Notes: generated by a model from the sequence alone, not told the origin. A stretch of 64,000 bases of DNA from Lachnospiraceae bacterium (GCA_017634455.1 JAGBNK010000003.1:1-64000), one strand, 5' to 3'; shown: positions 27,420 through 37,018, numbered from the stretch's first letter. Numbers and translations: made by a program.

Positions 27420-27869
27420 ATGTTCGGGAACGAGAAATTGAAGAAACTGGTTACAAACCTGTGTTACTTATTGGAGTTAATAGCTGCTGTTTTTGTATTG
27501 GCTGGAATAATTATTTCCATAATCGGATTGGTTCCATGTGTTGGGGAATATTGGAATAACAGAGCTGAGACATCAGCCTTTATTGATTTCTTGGAGCAGG
27601 TACTTGCAGTTGTAATTGGAGTAGAATTCTTGAAAATGTTGTGTCGCCCAAATTCGGACAACATTTTAGAGACTCTTATATTCCTTGTGGCTAGACATAT
27701 GATAGTGGTTACAAGCACTACACCTATGGATGATTTAATATCTACAGTGTCTATTGTGCTTTTGTGTATCATGAGAAGATATCTCAAGGTTGCCAAGGAC
27801 AAGGAGAAGAGACACGAGTTGGATGACAAGAGTATGAAGGAAAGTATCAAGACTATTATTGGTGGTTGA
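27420..27869 (+). CDS. PsiE-like membrane protein
   Basis: 149 residues with four hydrophobic stretches (about 12-38, 52-72, 80-98, 102-120) and a basic C-terminus. The central LEQVLAVVIGVEFLKMLCRP followed by LETLIFLVARHMIV resembles the phosphate-starvation-inducible PsiE family (PF06146), whose role is unknown. The ATG at 27420 follows GGAGGG; an upstream in-frame TTG is not needed. It ends seven bases before the AraC-type gene, so both probably share a transcript. Confidence 0.7.
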   Translation: MFGNEKLKKLVTNLCYLLELIAAVFVLAGIIISIIGLVPCVGEYWNNRAETSAFIDFLEQVLAVVIGVEFLKMLCRPNSDNILETLIFLVARHMIVVTSTTPMDDLISTVSIVLLCIMRRYLKVAKDKEKRHELDDKSMKESIKTIIGG

Positions 27870-27876
27870 GTATAAT

Positions 27877-28857
27877 ATGAATCAGAAACTGTTGGAAGAA
27901 CTGCGACAAATAACTCCTGAAGAACAGATGTATCTGAATGGTGCAGAATCTGTTGATGAGGGTATATATATGGAGCCTAAGACCAATGTGGTTGATTACA
28001 AGAAGCTCATAACCAGTGGCAAGGTTATTGATGTGCGTACTCACACCAGATTTGTACATTTTCCAGAGCATACACATAATTATGTGGAGCTGATTTATAT
28101 GTGCAGTGGTTCTACGAAGCATATTATAAATGGTAATGAGATTGTCCTTGAGAAGGGTGAACTATTATTTCTCAATCAGAATGCTATTCAAGAGATAATG
28201 CCGGCGGGAGAAGATGACATTGCTGTAAATCTTATAATCCTGCCAAGCTTCTTCGACTATGCACTTACAATGTTGGGTGATGAAGATAATCTAATTCGAG
28301 AATTTATTATAGACTGCCTCAAGAGCAAGGATAATGATGTAAGTTATCTCCATTTCAAGGTGGCGGATGTGTTGCCTATTCAGAATTTGATGGAGAATCT
28401 CATCTGGACCATTCATAATAAGCAAAATAATAAGCGCAGTATCAATCAGGCTACAATGGGAGTGCTTCTGCTGCAGCTTATGAATTATACAGAGTTTGTG
28501 GATGTGGGCAAGGACAATAGTGGTCAGGAGCTTGTTATGTCCGTCTACAAATATGTGGAGGAGAATTATAGAGATGGTTCCTTTACAGATTTGGCGGAGC
28601 AGCTGCATTATGATCTCCACTGGCTTAGTAAGACCATCAAGCAGTTGACTGGCAAGAATTACACCGAGTTGTTGCAGGATAAGAGAATGCGACAGGCTGC
28701 ATACTTACTTAGAACTTCCAAGCTTACAGTTGCGGATATTGCCACAGCAGTTGGATATGAGAATATCAGTTATTTTCATAGATTATTTCAGAAAACCTAT
28801 GGCACATCGCCTAGAAATTATAGATTAGACTATTCTACAGAATCAGAGGATGTATAA
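27877..28857 (+). CDS. AraC-family transcriptional regulator with cupin sensor
   Basis: 326 residues: an N-terminal cupin with HTHNYVELIYMCSGSTKHII (about 62-81) and a C-terminal double helix-turn-helix (about 220-320) with VADIATAVGYENISYFHRLF and the closing GTSPRNYR. Members usually activate sugar-use genes near by, but none is adjacent; the neighbours are a methyltransferase and a c-di-GMP protein. The start at 27877 fits better than the in-frame codon 18 bases earlier, which lies inside the preceding gene. Confidence 0.9.
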   Translation: MNQKLLEELRQITPEEQMYLNGAESVDEGIYMEPKTNVVDYKKLITSGKVIDVRTHTRFVHFPEHTHNYVELIYMCSGSTKHIINGNEIVLEKGELLFLNQNAIQEIMPAGEDDIAVNLIILPSFFDYALTMLGDEDNLIREFIIDCLKSKDNDVSYLHFKVADVLPIQNLMENLIWTIHNKQNNKRSINQATMGVLLLQLMNYTEFVDVGKDNSGQELVMSVYKYVEENYRDGSFTDLAEQLHYDLHWLSKTIKQLTGKNYTELLQDKRMRQAAYLLRTSKLTVADIATAVGYENISYFHRLFQKTYGTSPRNYRLDYSTESEDV

Positions 28858-30375
28858 ATGAGAGAGATAGTGAATGAAATACTATCGGGAGAGAACCTTA
28901 GAGCGAATTTAAGCACTTTGAGAGCGCATTTAAAAAGTAAAGAAGTGACAGATCACCATGAGTGGATTGATATGTTGCATCAGTGGGGTGCAGAGGAAAA
29001 TGATTTAATAGATGCTATTGTGAAATCATTGGAAAATGCAGATCCAAAGACTAGAAAAAATGCTGCTTTGCTCCTTGGAGATTACAATGAATTGTTTGGC
29101 GCTGGTGATGATGCCCCTGGTAAAATATGGGATACATACAAGGCTGATGATACCAGATTTGTAAAGGCGTCCTATATCAAGGCTTTGTCACATTTTGACT
29201 GCAGTGCATATATAGATGAGCTGAAAGATGAGTTGAACAAGCTCCATTCCATGGAGATGGAAGTGGAGGAAGTGAAGCATGTGAGAGAACTTAGAGCAGA
29301 AATCTCCAAACTTCTGGAGAACTGCCAGGCTCCTAGGGAGGCTAAGCCTATACATCCTATTAAGAAGAAACATGTGATAGTAGTTGAGGCTGAGGAGTAC
29401 ATTAACAAAAATATTGCTAAGTTTATAGCTGAGTCTCTAGGTGAGAAGACCACTCTCCTGTCTCGAGGAGTCAAGACTTCCACTGACAGAATTATGACTA
29501 TTGCGAAGCTTCCATACTACAGAGAAATATGGTTTCTAATTCGATTCAAAACAGGTAAATCAAATCAGCTGGATAAGTTGGCTGAATCATTATGTGATTC
29601 GGAACTTCTACCATTGCTTCACGAGGCTTATGGCAAGGCTGATGAATATACATTTAAAATAGAAAATACAGATGACTTGCTTTCCAAGAATGCCAAGATG
29701 ATAGGAATGGCTATAGAGGAGGAAAGCAGTTACAAGCTCAAGAATGTAATGACCAATCCGGATATATATATCAAGATGTACAAGAAAAAGGATGGCGGCT
29801 ATGCAGTTTACGGCCGATTGCCAAGACTGGGAGCAGATAGATTTGATTATATGCATGAGAATCTGCCTACATCTATGTCGCCGGTGGTAGCGGCTCAGAT
29901 GGCGGAATTGATTATGCCATACACCTCAGAAGGTACGCAGATAATTGATCCTTTCTGCGGAACTGCAGCTCTGTTGCTTGCCAGAACAATGGGCAAGAAA
30001 CCTAAGTATGTATATGGTATTGATAAATATGGTCAGGCCATTGATATTGCCAGACAGAATGCCGCGGCAGTAGGGGCTGATATATATTTTATAAATAGGG
30101 ATTTCTTTGATTTTACATCAGATTATATGATGGACGAAATTATAACAGAATTTCCAAGAATGGAGAATCTGGATAGAAATGAAGTGGAGGAATTCTATAG
30201 AAATTTCTTTCAGAAAGCCATTGAGATAACAGCCGCGGGGGCTATGTTGTTCCTGTTGACTCAGGAAGAGAACCTGATCAAGAAACAGGTGAGACTGAAT
30301 GCAGGCTTAGAACTGGTTAGACAGATCCCTATGAGGGGACACGATCAGATATATATTTTGAAAAGGCGAGGGTAG
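28858..30375 (+). CDS. TRM11/UPF0020-like nucleic acid methyltransferase with N-terminal helical repeats
   Basis: 505 residues. About 1-150 is helical and HEAT-like (IVKSLENADPKTRKNAALLLGDYNE). The C-terminal third is a Rossmann methyltransferase with PFCGTAALLLARTMG (SAM site near Asp364) and YGIDKYGQAIDIARQNA. The catalytic motif IV, usually (N/D)PP(Y/F/W), is not evident; the matching place reads DEIITEFPRM (about 426-435). The substrate is thus unclear, and loss or change of activity is possible. Its ATG follows the araC-type TAA directly and it ends two bases before the GGDEF-EAL gene. Confidence 0.7.
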   Translation: MREIVNEILSGENLRANLSTLRAHLKSKEVTDHHEWIDMLHQWGAEENDLIDAIVKSLENADPKTRKNAALLLGDYNELFGAGDDAPGKIWDTYKADDTRFVKASYIKALSHFDCSAYIDELKDELNKLHSMEMEVEEVKHVRELRAEISKLLENCQAPREAKPIHPIKKKHVIVVEAEEYINKNIAKFIAESLGEKTTLLSRGVKTSTDRIMTIAKLPYYREIWFLIRFKTGKSNQLDKLAESLCDSELLPLLHEAYGKADEYTFKIENTDDLLSKNAKMIGMAIEEESSYKLKNVMTNPDIYIKMYKKKDGGYAVYGRLPRLGADRFDYMHENLPTSMSPVVAAQMAELIMPYTSEGTQIIDPFCGTAALLLARTMGKKPKYVYGIDKYGQAIDIARQNAAAVGADIYFINRDFFDFTSDYMMDEIITEFPRMENLDRNEVEEFYRNFFQKAIEITAAGAMLFLLTQEENLIKKQVRLNAGLELVRQIPMRGHDQIYILKRRG

Positions 30376-30377
30376 AT

Positions 30378-32993
30378 ATGTTTGTTGAAGAGGAGATAGT
30401 TGAACTTCAAAAATTGCAGGATGCTTTTTGCAAGGTGGGGCATGTATATAGTGTACTTGTGGATACCACATTACAGACTATTACTAAATTCTCCGGAGAT
30501 GTGGAAGCTGAGAGATATATTGATGATTTGATGGACTTGGATGCCAAGCGTTCTTTTTTGGCTCAGTTCTCCGATATGGATGGGGAAAATGTAATTGCTT
30601 ATGTCACAGCTGCCAAATATCTCATGGTGCGAGGTGTGGCTCTTCGAGATGGCAATTCCAGACTGAAAGGTGTATGGATTATCTATGCTATAGATATGGA
30701 TAGACTTACGGCAGATGATATGGCACCTGGTTTTATGGAATGCATCAATGAGGCACAGCTGGATGCCACTGTAGGTTTGGTGGAAAATGTTGCTGCTCAA
30801 CTATATCGAGAGAATATGGACAAGACCAGACTTCTGGATCAGTTGGAAATGAGTCAGATCAAGGAAGTACATAATGCTTCCCGACTTCAGAAGAGCGAGG
30901 TTATGACTGAGATTCTCAAGGAGATGGAGGCAGAGGACTCATTTGCCAAGATTGCTGAGCAGATATTAGAAAGCGCCGGCATGTATTTGGAAGTGTCTGA
31001 ATGTGCTTTGCTCAAGGTGGAAGCTGATGATGAGCATGTGGATATGCTGTGTGAGTGGACTGACAGTGAAGAGCATGGATGGATTAGAGACTTTGGAGTA
31101 AAAACCAAGGCGGATTTTCCATTTATGACAGGCAGACCTTATACTATTTCCGGGGATACCATGATACCGGAAAACTTCGGGGATTATTTTAAGGAAAATG
31201 CACTTGCGGCTGGTATATATCTGCCAATTACTCTTGGAGATAAGCTGGCTATGTACATAATGTTCCAGATGTGTGATGTTGCCAGAAAATGGACTGTTGA
31301 TGAGTTGACATTTGCCAACGATGTGAAGAGAGTCATACAGATGACTCTCACTAAACATGTGACCAAGAATTCTCTGGCGAGTTCATATAGTGCGTTGGAG
31401 CAGATTCTAGAACATATCGGTTGCGCTGTAACAGTATATGATTTGGATAAGCATACTGTGTTATATTCCAACGAGAATTACGAGGGCTTGCGCATAACTG
31501 AACAGGATAGAATAGAACTTATGGATGACCTGATGCATCCGGAGCGAGATTTGGAAGGCAGCCATGAGTTTTATGCTAAGCAGAGCGAGAAATGGCTTGA
31601 GATAAGCTTCGCATATATTAATTGGGTGGATGGACGCAAGGTGTGTCTGGCTACCATTTATGATTTAACCAAGACCAAGCAGTATCAGAAAGAAATTGAG
31701 AAGCGTGCAGGGGAGGATTATCTGACAGGTCTCTATAACAGATTGAGATGCGAGGAAGATTTGGAGAAGATGATTCATGCAACGGTGCGATCTGTTGATG
31801 AAAGCGCACTGCTGTATATTGATTTGGATGACTTCGATCATATCAATGATGCCATCGGACATCAAAATGGAGATTTGCTTCTGAAGAGTGTGGCAGAAGC
31901 TTTAAATCATATTGAGGGCGTGTCTGGTCATTGCTATAGAATTGGTGGAGACGAGTTTGTAGTTTTGGTATCAAACAGAAACTTCGGCCGTCTGGAAAAT
32001 ATTATAGATAGTATTAAAAATGTATTCTCTAAGCCATGGTACTTAGGCGGCAAGGACTACTACTGTACAATGAGTATGGGTGTAGTTATTATGCCAAAGG
32101 ATGGAGTTACTGTAGATACTCTAATGCAGAGGGCGGATATTGCCTTGCACTGGGCCAAGAATCAGGGCAAGAACAGAGTGGAATATTATAATAGCAATCA
32201 GGCTTCAAATACCAGTGAGAGACTGGATTTGGAGAGAGCTATGCGTTCTGCTGTGGAAGAAGGCTGTAAGGAATTCGAGGTATATTATCAGCCTCTTATG
32301 GATATTACCAATGATGGCGAGAGATGCTGTGGAGCGGAAGCTTTGCTTCGCTGGAATTCCAAGACCTTGGGTATGGTTATGCCTGATAAATTTATCCCTC
32401 TGGCAGAGTATTTAGGTTTGATAAATGATATTGGTGCCCATGTGCTTCATGAGGCTGCCAGCAGATGCAAGTATTGGAATGACTTCGGTCATCCTGAGTA
32501 CAAGGTAAATGTAAACCTCTCTGTGGTACAGTTGGTTCAGACAGATATTGTGGATGTGGTTAAAAAGACTCTGGAGGATACCAATATTAAACCTTCTAAT
32601 CTGACATTGGAAGTAACTGAGAGCCTGGCTGTAAATGATATGGACAAGATGCAACAGGTGCTTGGAGAAATCAAGGCTTTGGGTGTTCATGTGGCTTTGG
32701 ATGATTTCGGTACAGGTTATTCTTCTCTTAATCATATTCGCAGTATGCCAATAGATGTTATCAAGATTGATAAATGCTTCGTAGGTGATATTGGTGAGGA
32801 TAGCTTTGCAGATGCATTTGTTACTTCTGTGTCTCAGTTGGCAGATGCTCTTGATTTAAATGTGGTTGTAGAAGGCGTGGAATTGGAGGAGCAGAAGGAA
32901 GTCCTTGATGAAATGAATGTGGATATGCTCCAGGGATTCTTCTTCGATAAGCCATTAAGTCAGGAAGAGTTTGAGAGTAAATATTTGATTTAG
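30378..32993 (+). CDS. GGDEF-EAL protein with GAF-like and PAS-like sensing regions
   Basis: 871-residue c-di-GMP turnover protein without TM segments. The order is an unassigned N-terminus (1-160), a coiled coil then a GAF-like region (about 180-340), a PAS-like region (about 350-445), GGDEF (about 450-615) with intact RIGGDEF near 523, and EAL (about 630-870). The EAL domain keeps EALLRW (near 654), VNVNLSV, LEVTES, DDFGTGYSSL, IKIDK and the late VEGVE Glu, so both cyclase and phosphodiesterase activities look possible. It lies in the 27420-33518 run of closely spaced genes. Confidence 0.93.
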   Translation: MFVEEEIVELQKLQDAFCKVGHVYSVLVDTTLQTITKFSGDVEAERYIDDLMDLDAKRSFLAQFSDMDGENVIAYVTAAKYLMVRGVALRDGNSRLKGVWIIYAIDMDRLTADDMAPGFMECINEAQLDATVGLVENVAAQLYRENMDKTRLLDQLEMSQIKEVHNASRLQKSEVMTEILKEMEAEDSFAKIAEQILESAGMYLEVSECALLKVEADDEHVDMLCEWTDSEEHGWIRDFGVKTKADFPFMTGRPYTISGDTMIPENFGDYFKENALAAGIYLPITLGDKLAMYIMFQMCDVARKWTVDELTFANDVKRVIQMTLTKHVTKNSLASSYSALEQILEHIGCAVTVYDLDKHTVLYSNENYEGLRITEQDRIELMDDLMHPERDLEGSHEFYAKQSEKWLEISFAYINWVDGRKVCLATIYDLTKTKQYQKEIEKRAGEDYLTGLYNRLRCEEDLEKMIHATVRSVDESALLYIDLDDFDHINDAIGHQNGDLLLKSVAEALNHIEGVSGHCYRIGGDEFVVLVSNRNFGRLENIIDSIKNVFSKPWYLGGKDYYCTMSMGVVIMPKDGVTVDTLMQRADIALHWAKNQGKNRVEYYNSNQASNTSERLDLERAMRSAVEEGCKEFEVYYQPLMDITNDGERCCGAEALLRWNSKTLGMVMPDKFIPLAEYLGLINDIGAHVLHEAASRCKYWNDFGHPEYKVNVNLSVVQLVQTDIVDVVKKTLEDTNIKPSNLTLEVTESLAVNDMDKMQQVLGEIKALGVHVALDDFGTGYSSLNHIRSMPIDVIKIDKCFVGDIGEDSFADAFVTSVSQLADALDLNVVVEGVELEEQKEVLDEMNVDMLQGFFFDKPLSQEEFESKYLI

Positions 32994-33002
32994 GAATAGA
33001 TA

Positions 33003-33518
33003 ATGAGAGTACTTGTATTAAGTGATAATCATAGAATTACTTCAACAATATATAAGATAATTGACAAGGTTCAGCCTGTTATGATCTTTCATCTTGGAGA
33101 TGGGGAGGGGAGTGTTATTGAACTTTCTGAGCGTACACATTTACCCATACATGCAGTGGCTGGCAATTGTGATTTCGGAAGGGAATCACTGCCCAAAAAC
33201 CTGGTTGTCAATCTGGGCAATAGACAGATACTTCTAACTCATGGACACCTTTATGGAGTGAAGTCTGGACATGAGAGATTGGTATATGAAGCTAAGGAGA
33301 GAGGCTGCGATACTGTTATCTATGGTCATACTCATGTTCCTGAGATAGAAGAAGTGGACGGTGTTACAGTTATGAATCCGGGAAGTATAGAATGGCCTAA
33401 GCAGTTTGATATGATGCAATCCTTTGGAATAATCAATGTGGATGACAATGGGAACTGTGAATTCGCAATTAGATATTGGGATGATGGAGAAATCCTGTGG
33501 CGCCCTTACAGAGATTGA
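33003..33518 (+). CDS. YfcE/MJ0936-family metallophosphoesterase
   Basis: 171 residues with the calcineurin-like metal motifs in order: LSDNH (Asp8, His10), HLGDGEG, AGNCDF, LLTHGH and YGHTHVP. Proteins of this family hydrolyse phosphodiesters in vitro; the physiological substrate is unknown. Located nine bases after the GGDEF-EAL gene, so a role in nucleotide turnover is conceivable but not shown. Confidence 0.9.
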   Translation: MRVLVLSDNHRITSTIYKIIDKVQPVMIFHLGDGEGSVIELSERTHLPIHAVAGNCDFGRESLPKNLVVNLGNRQILLTHGHLYGVKSGHERLVYEAKERGCDTVIYGHTHVPEIEEVDGVTVMNPGSIEWPKQFDMMQSFGIINVDDNGNCEFAIRYWDDGEILWRPYRD

Positions 33519-33523
33519 ATATA

Positions 33524-33557
33524 GCTGTTAAATAATTGCAGCTGCTAAATAATTGTG
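33524..33557. repeat. 17-bp tandem direct repeat after yfcE
   Basis: GCTGTTAAATAATTGCA (33524-33540) is followed at once by GCTGCTAAATAATTGTG (33541-33557), with three differences. It starts six bases after the stop codon. Confidence 0.7.
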
Positions 33558-33602
33558 GCTGATATAAATAGTCAAAGCAGAAAATATTTTTGATAAAAAA
33601 TA

Positions 33603-33634
33603 AAACTGAGAGAAGATTTTCTCTCAGTTTTTTA
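33603..33634. terminator. bidirectional terminator between the phosphoesterase and tRNA-Leu
   Basis: AAACTGAGAGAA (33603-33614) pairs with TTCTCTCAGTTT (33619-33630). T runs flank it on both strands, so it serves the plus-strand operon and the minus-strand tRNA. Confidence 0.9.
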
Positions 33635-33635
33635 G

Positions 33636-33719
33636 TGCAGGAAATGGGACTTGAACCCACACGATATTGCTACCACTAGCACCTGAAGCTAGCGCGTCTG
33701 CCAATTCCGCCATTCCTGC
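33636..33719 (-). tRNA. tRNA-Leu (anticodon CAG)
   Basis: 84-nt class II tRNA on the minus strand: acceptor GCAGGAA/TTCCTGC, anticodon stem CTAGC/GCTAG with loop TTCAGGT (anticodon CAG, reading CTG), a long variable arm, T loop TTCAAGT, discriminator A, and no encoded CCA. Confidence 0.95.
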
Positions 33720-33730
33720 GCGCAAATAGT

Positions 33731-33759
33731 ATTGTATAGTTTCTGATGCCATAAGTCAA
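33731..33759 (-). promoter_or_regulatory. sigma-A promoter of tRNA-Leu, overlapping the 3' end of the upstream gene
   Basis: On the minus strand TTGACT (33759-33754), 17 bases, TACAAT (33736-33731), 12 bases before the tRNA. The -35 box contains the last bases of the DUF4832 gene, including its TGA stop (33758-33756). Confidence 0.8.
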
Positions 33760-35159
33760 GAGATTCCGCATTTCATTGTGGCAATTTGATAGCCGTTGGT
33801 TGAAAGTGGCATAGTGTTGCCTAGCTTGATGATGGAACCTGTTGTCGGGTCAATTATAATTACATATATATTGAAATTACCCTTGGTATAATCTCTTAGA
33901 TTCAAATCTGCTGTGACAGATACAGGCTGGTTAGGGTACCAGGATGAAGTATTGGTATCTAACGGAATTTTAATCAGCTCTTCTGTGTCCACATTTTTCA
34001 GCACAAGACTTACCTCGAAATTATGTAGAGTGTTGGCGAAACCAATGTTTTCAAATTCTACATTTAACTTGCCTGTGTCATCTCTTAATGGATCAAAGGA
34101 TAAGTTAGTGGAATTAACTACATAACGATAACCCAGATGGGTTGTGACATAGTCGTAGCCTGTGATTCCAGAAAATGCATCATCGCCTCTGTAGGATACA
34201 TTTTTCCACTGAGAAAGCACACTGGCATTTTCATCAGCGCTGAGATATGACACATGATATCCCTGTAATGTTGTAATTGCTGTTGTTAAATCATAGAGAT
34301 TGGAATCATTTCCTACAGCACCACCAATTGGAGCCCAGGTGCTAATGGCGGCAAGACTGCTAAGAGTGGCCTGGCTGTTGTCAGAGGTGATATTGTATTG
34401 TGAAATTCCCAATCTGAAAGGCATGCTGTTGATGTTTTGCTTCTGCAATGGATTGTCGGAAGTTAAGGCAGCAGGCATGCGTTTTATATTATTTACCTTC
34501 ATATACATGTTAGGATCTGTGACAGATAGATAAGTGCCATATTCTAACAAGGAACCTATGTATTTGGTCAGGTCGATAATATTTTCCTCAGTATTATACA
34601 TGGAACCCTGGTACAGACCGTTGTTTCCAATGAATGCTCCCTGCACTGAATAAATTAGAGGAGCGTACTCAGAAATAATTGGGGCCAACTGCTCCATGTG
34701 AAGATATACCTTGGATATGTCCATGGGCTCTGCAAGAGTTCCTGTGGCTGCGTTGCCATAGTCGATTCGCAGGATAATCTGCTTGCCTGAGTTGGACCAT
34801 GCAGATAGAATTGCCTTCAATTCCGATGCAGCGTGAGGAGTGATGTCAATGTTGGAATAGGCATTAATATTTACATCCAACAGACACAACTGAGTGCCGG
34901 CGTCCAGAACCTGGGCTGCTTCTATGAGAGAAGTGTCGAGAGTGCTATCTTCCTTGATGGTGTAGTTGTATGTGTGATACCAGCCGCAGTATGGGTTGTT
35001 CAGTGAATCACTGGATAAACTTAGACTGCTTGGCGCATATTCCACCTGTAATAACCTGTCTTTTATAAGATAGATTCCCAATATACTTATTGTTGTTAAA
35101 AATACAATTAATCCCACAATGAATCTCAAAGTGGAGTGTTTTTTCTTCTGTTTAGCCAT
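33756..35159 (-). CDS. membrane-anchored DUF4874/DUF4832 protein
   Basis: About 467 residues from MAKQKKK at 35159, with one TM helix (about 11-30) after a basic start, then an extracellular part. NPYCGWYHTYNY is the family's N-terminal NPxxGxY motif; the first domain looks like a TIM-barrel glycoside hydrolase (QIILRIDYGN), and the DUF4832 part runs to a beta-sandwich C-terminus (EFENIGFANTLHNFEV). Such proteins are found in cell-surface polysaccharide settings; enzyme activity is unproven. An ATG at 35198 would add 13 hydrophobic residues; neither start has a strong ribosome site, and the positive-inside rule favours 35159. Confidence 0.8.
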   Translation of the reverse strand: MAKQKKKHSTLRFIVGLIVFLTTISILGIYLIKDRLLQVEYAPSSLSLSSDSLNNPYCGWYHTYNYTIKEDSTLDTSLIEAAQVLDAGTQLCLLDVNINAYSNIDITPHAASELKAILSAWSNSGKQIILRIDYGNAATGTLAEPMDISKVYLHMEQLAPIISEYAPLIYSVQGAFIGNNGLYQGSMYNTEENIIDLTKYIGSLLEYGTYLSVTDPNMYMKVNNIKRMPAALTSDNPLQKQNINSMPFRLGISQYNITSDNSQATLSSLAAISTWAPIGGAVGNDSNLYDLTTAITTLQGYHVSYLSADENASVLSQWKNVSYRGDDAFSGITGYDYVTTHLGYRYVVNSTNLSFDPLRDDTGKLNVEFENIGFANTLHNFEVSLVLKNVDTEELIKIPLDTNTSSWYPNQPVSVTADLNLRDYTKGNFNIYVIIIDPTTGSIIKLGNTMPLSTNGYQIATMKCGIS

Positions 35160-35201
35160 AAATATATAATAGCAAAAAAAGTGGAATATGGCTTTCATTT
35201 T

Positions 35202-35231
35202 TTTACAATAACCAAGTAATAATGCTATAAT
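35202..35231 (+). promoter_or_regulatory. sigma-A promoter of the second GGDEF gene
   Basis: TTTACA (35202-35207), 18 bases, TATAAT (35226-35231), in the gap between divergent genes, 77 bases before the coding start. Confidence 0.65.
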
Positions 35232-35308
35232 ATATTATATCTGTGCAGTTGGTTGAGGGGACTGATTGCTTCGGAAATTTGGGAGATAAATAATTTGATT
35301 TAGAAAGT

Positions 35309-37018
35309 ATGCGGGGATTGATGGATAAAAGAGGATATTTTAAGAGGATATTTAATTCTATAATTGGAATATTTATAAGTCTGGCTTTTGTTGCAGGTAT
35401 GATTTACTTGTTGTATCAGAATCAGGAAACTGTGATTGAACATCATTTGCAATATAACTGGCTGGTTTCTGTAAATGGTGAGCCTTATAGAGAGGTAAAT
35501 GATTTACCGTCCACTATTTATAAGGGGCTGAAAAAAGGTGATCGAGTTACAATCAAGAATGCCTTGCCTTCATATTGCAGAGAGCGTCAGACCATGATGA
35601 TTTTGGGATATTTGTCAGCCATTGATGTGCATTTGGATGGCAAACTGATTTATAGTTATGGCGACAGAATCATACAGGAAGGCGGAATGGTAGGAAGCGG
35701 ATATCATTTTGTCAACCTACCGCCTCGTAGTAATGATATGGTTATTACCATCAGATTTGTCTGTGGTGAAGATGATGCTTTCACAAACCTGTTGGAGCCT
35801 GTGATTGTTCAGACTGGTTATTCTCATGTGCATTATGCTAATGGACGGTTCTATGCTACAGCTATATGTATGTTCCTGACAGTGTTGGGAATCGTGCTTA
35901 TGATTTTAAGTGCGGCTACCATTAGAGTTAGTAGAATAATGCTTAGGCTTATATATATTGGAACATTTAGTTTCTTAATAGGATTGTGGGCCATGTGCAA
36001 TATGAAGATACTACAGATATTTGAGATGAATATGGCTGTAGTGACGACGTTGGAGTATCTGACTCTGTATCTGGCACCTATTCCATTTATGATGTTGATT
36101 ATGGAAATGTGTCGAGAGGAAAAGGGCTGGCGATATTATATTATGCGTTCAGTTGTGCTTCTACTGTCTACATTTGCTGTAGTTTCTACAGCTTTGCATT
36201 ATGCCAACATTGTACATTTTCCAAAGAGCCTGCCATATTTTCACATGTTTGGTGCGCTGTCATTGGCGGTTGTTGTGGCTGTTGGAATTGGAAGCAGAAG
36301 GAAGAGGAACAATTCAGATCGTATGCTTATCATAGGTGTTACGGTGCTTGTGATTGCAATTGGATATGATCTTGCCAGATTTAATATTCAGAAATATCTG
36401 GCTCAGGACAATGAGTTCCTCTCATATAGTGTGATTCCATATGGAGCTTTGATATTTATAATCTTCTTGATTTTGAGTTATGCCTTCTATGCTTATGACA
36501 TGTTGGTATCCAAGGCGGAAAAGGACTGGCTGACATACAGAGCATATACAGATCAGTTGTGCGGTATCAATAACAGAGCTAAGAGCACAGAGGACTTTGC
36601 TAAGCTGGATGCATCTGGAGGCAACATTGTATATGAATTGATAAATATTGATTTAAATGGTTTGAAGCATGTAAATGATACCCAGGGCCATGAGCGGGGA
36701 GACGTGTTGCTCAAGGAATTTGCTGATATTTTGAAGACTGCCTTTGAGGGGGTTGGAGAAGTATATAGAATGGGTGGAGATGAATTTCTTGTTATTGTAT
36801 ATGAGAATAATTTCAAGAATGTCAGTCGCGCTCTTGAGACAATGGAGACCATGGAGAAGAAGAAATCGGTGGAATATCCATTTGTTATTGAAGCATCATA
36901 CGGAATTGCAAGAAGCAATGAAGAGGGCCTGGATATGGCAAGCAAGGTATATGCTGAAGCTGATTCCAGAATGTATGAAATGAAAATGGCCATTAAGCGC
37001 CGTAGAAGATTAGGATAA
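35309..37018 (+). CDS. 7TM diguanylate cyclase
   Basis: 569 residues. TM1 (about 14-34), an extracellular beta-rich domain (about 40-180, with DVHLDGKLIYSYGD like 7TMR-DISM/BetaGal-like modules), about seven TM helices (185-410), and a C-terminal GGDEF domain with intact MGGDEF (near 488). It should make c-di-GMP in response to an outside signal. No inhibitory RxxD is obvious in the usual place. The in-frame ATG at 35321 is an alternative start. Its TAA lies inside a palindrome shared with the convergent gene. Confidence 0.9.
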   Translation: MRGLMDKRGYFKRIFNSIIGIFISLAFVAGMIYLLYQNQETVIEHHLQYNWLVSVNGEPYREVNDLPSTIYKGLKKGDRVTIKNALPSYCRERQTMMILGYLSAIDVHLDGKLIYSYGDRIIQEGGMVGSGYHFVNLPPRSNDMVITIRFVCGEDDAFTNLLEPVIVQTGYSHVHYANGRFYATAICMFLTVLGIVLMILSAATIRVSRIMLRLIYIGTFSFLIGLWAMCNMKILQIFEMNMAVVTTLEYLTLYLAPIPFMMLIMEMCREEKGWRYYIMRSVVLLLSTFAVVSTALHYANIVHFPKSLPYFHMFGALSLAVVVAVGIGSRRKRNNSDRMLIIGVTVLVIAIGYDLARFNIQKYLAQDNEFLSYSVIPYGALIFIIFLILSYAFYAYDMLVSKAEKDWLTYRAYTDQLCGINNRAKSTEDFAKLDASGGNIVYELINIDLNGLKHVNDTQGHERGDVLLKEFADILKTAFEGVGEVYRMGGDEFLVIVYENNFKNVSRALETMETMEKKKSVEYPFVIEASYGIARSNEEGLDMASKVYAEADSRMYEMKMAIKRRRRLG

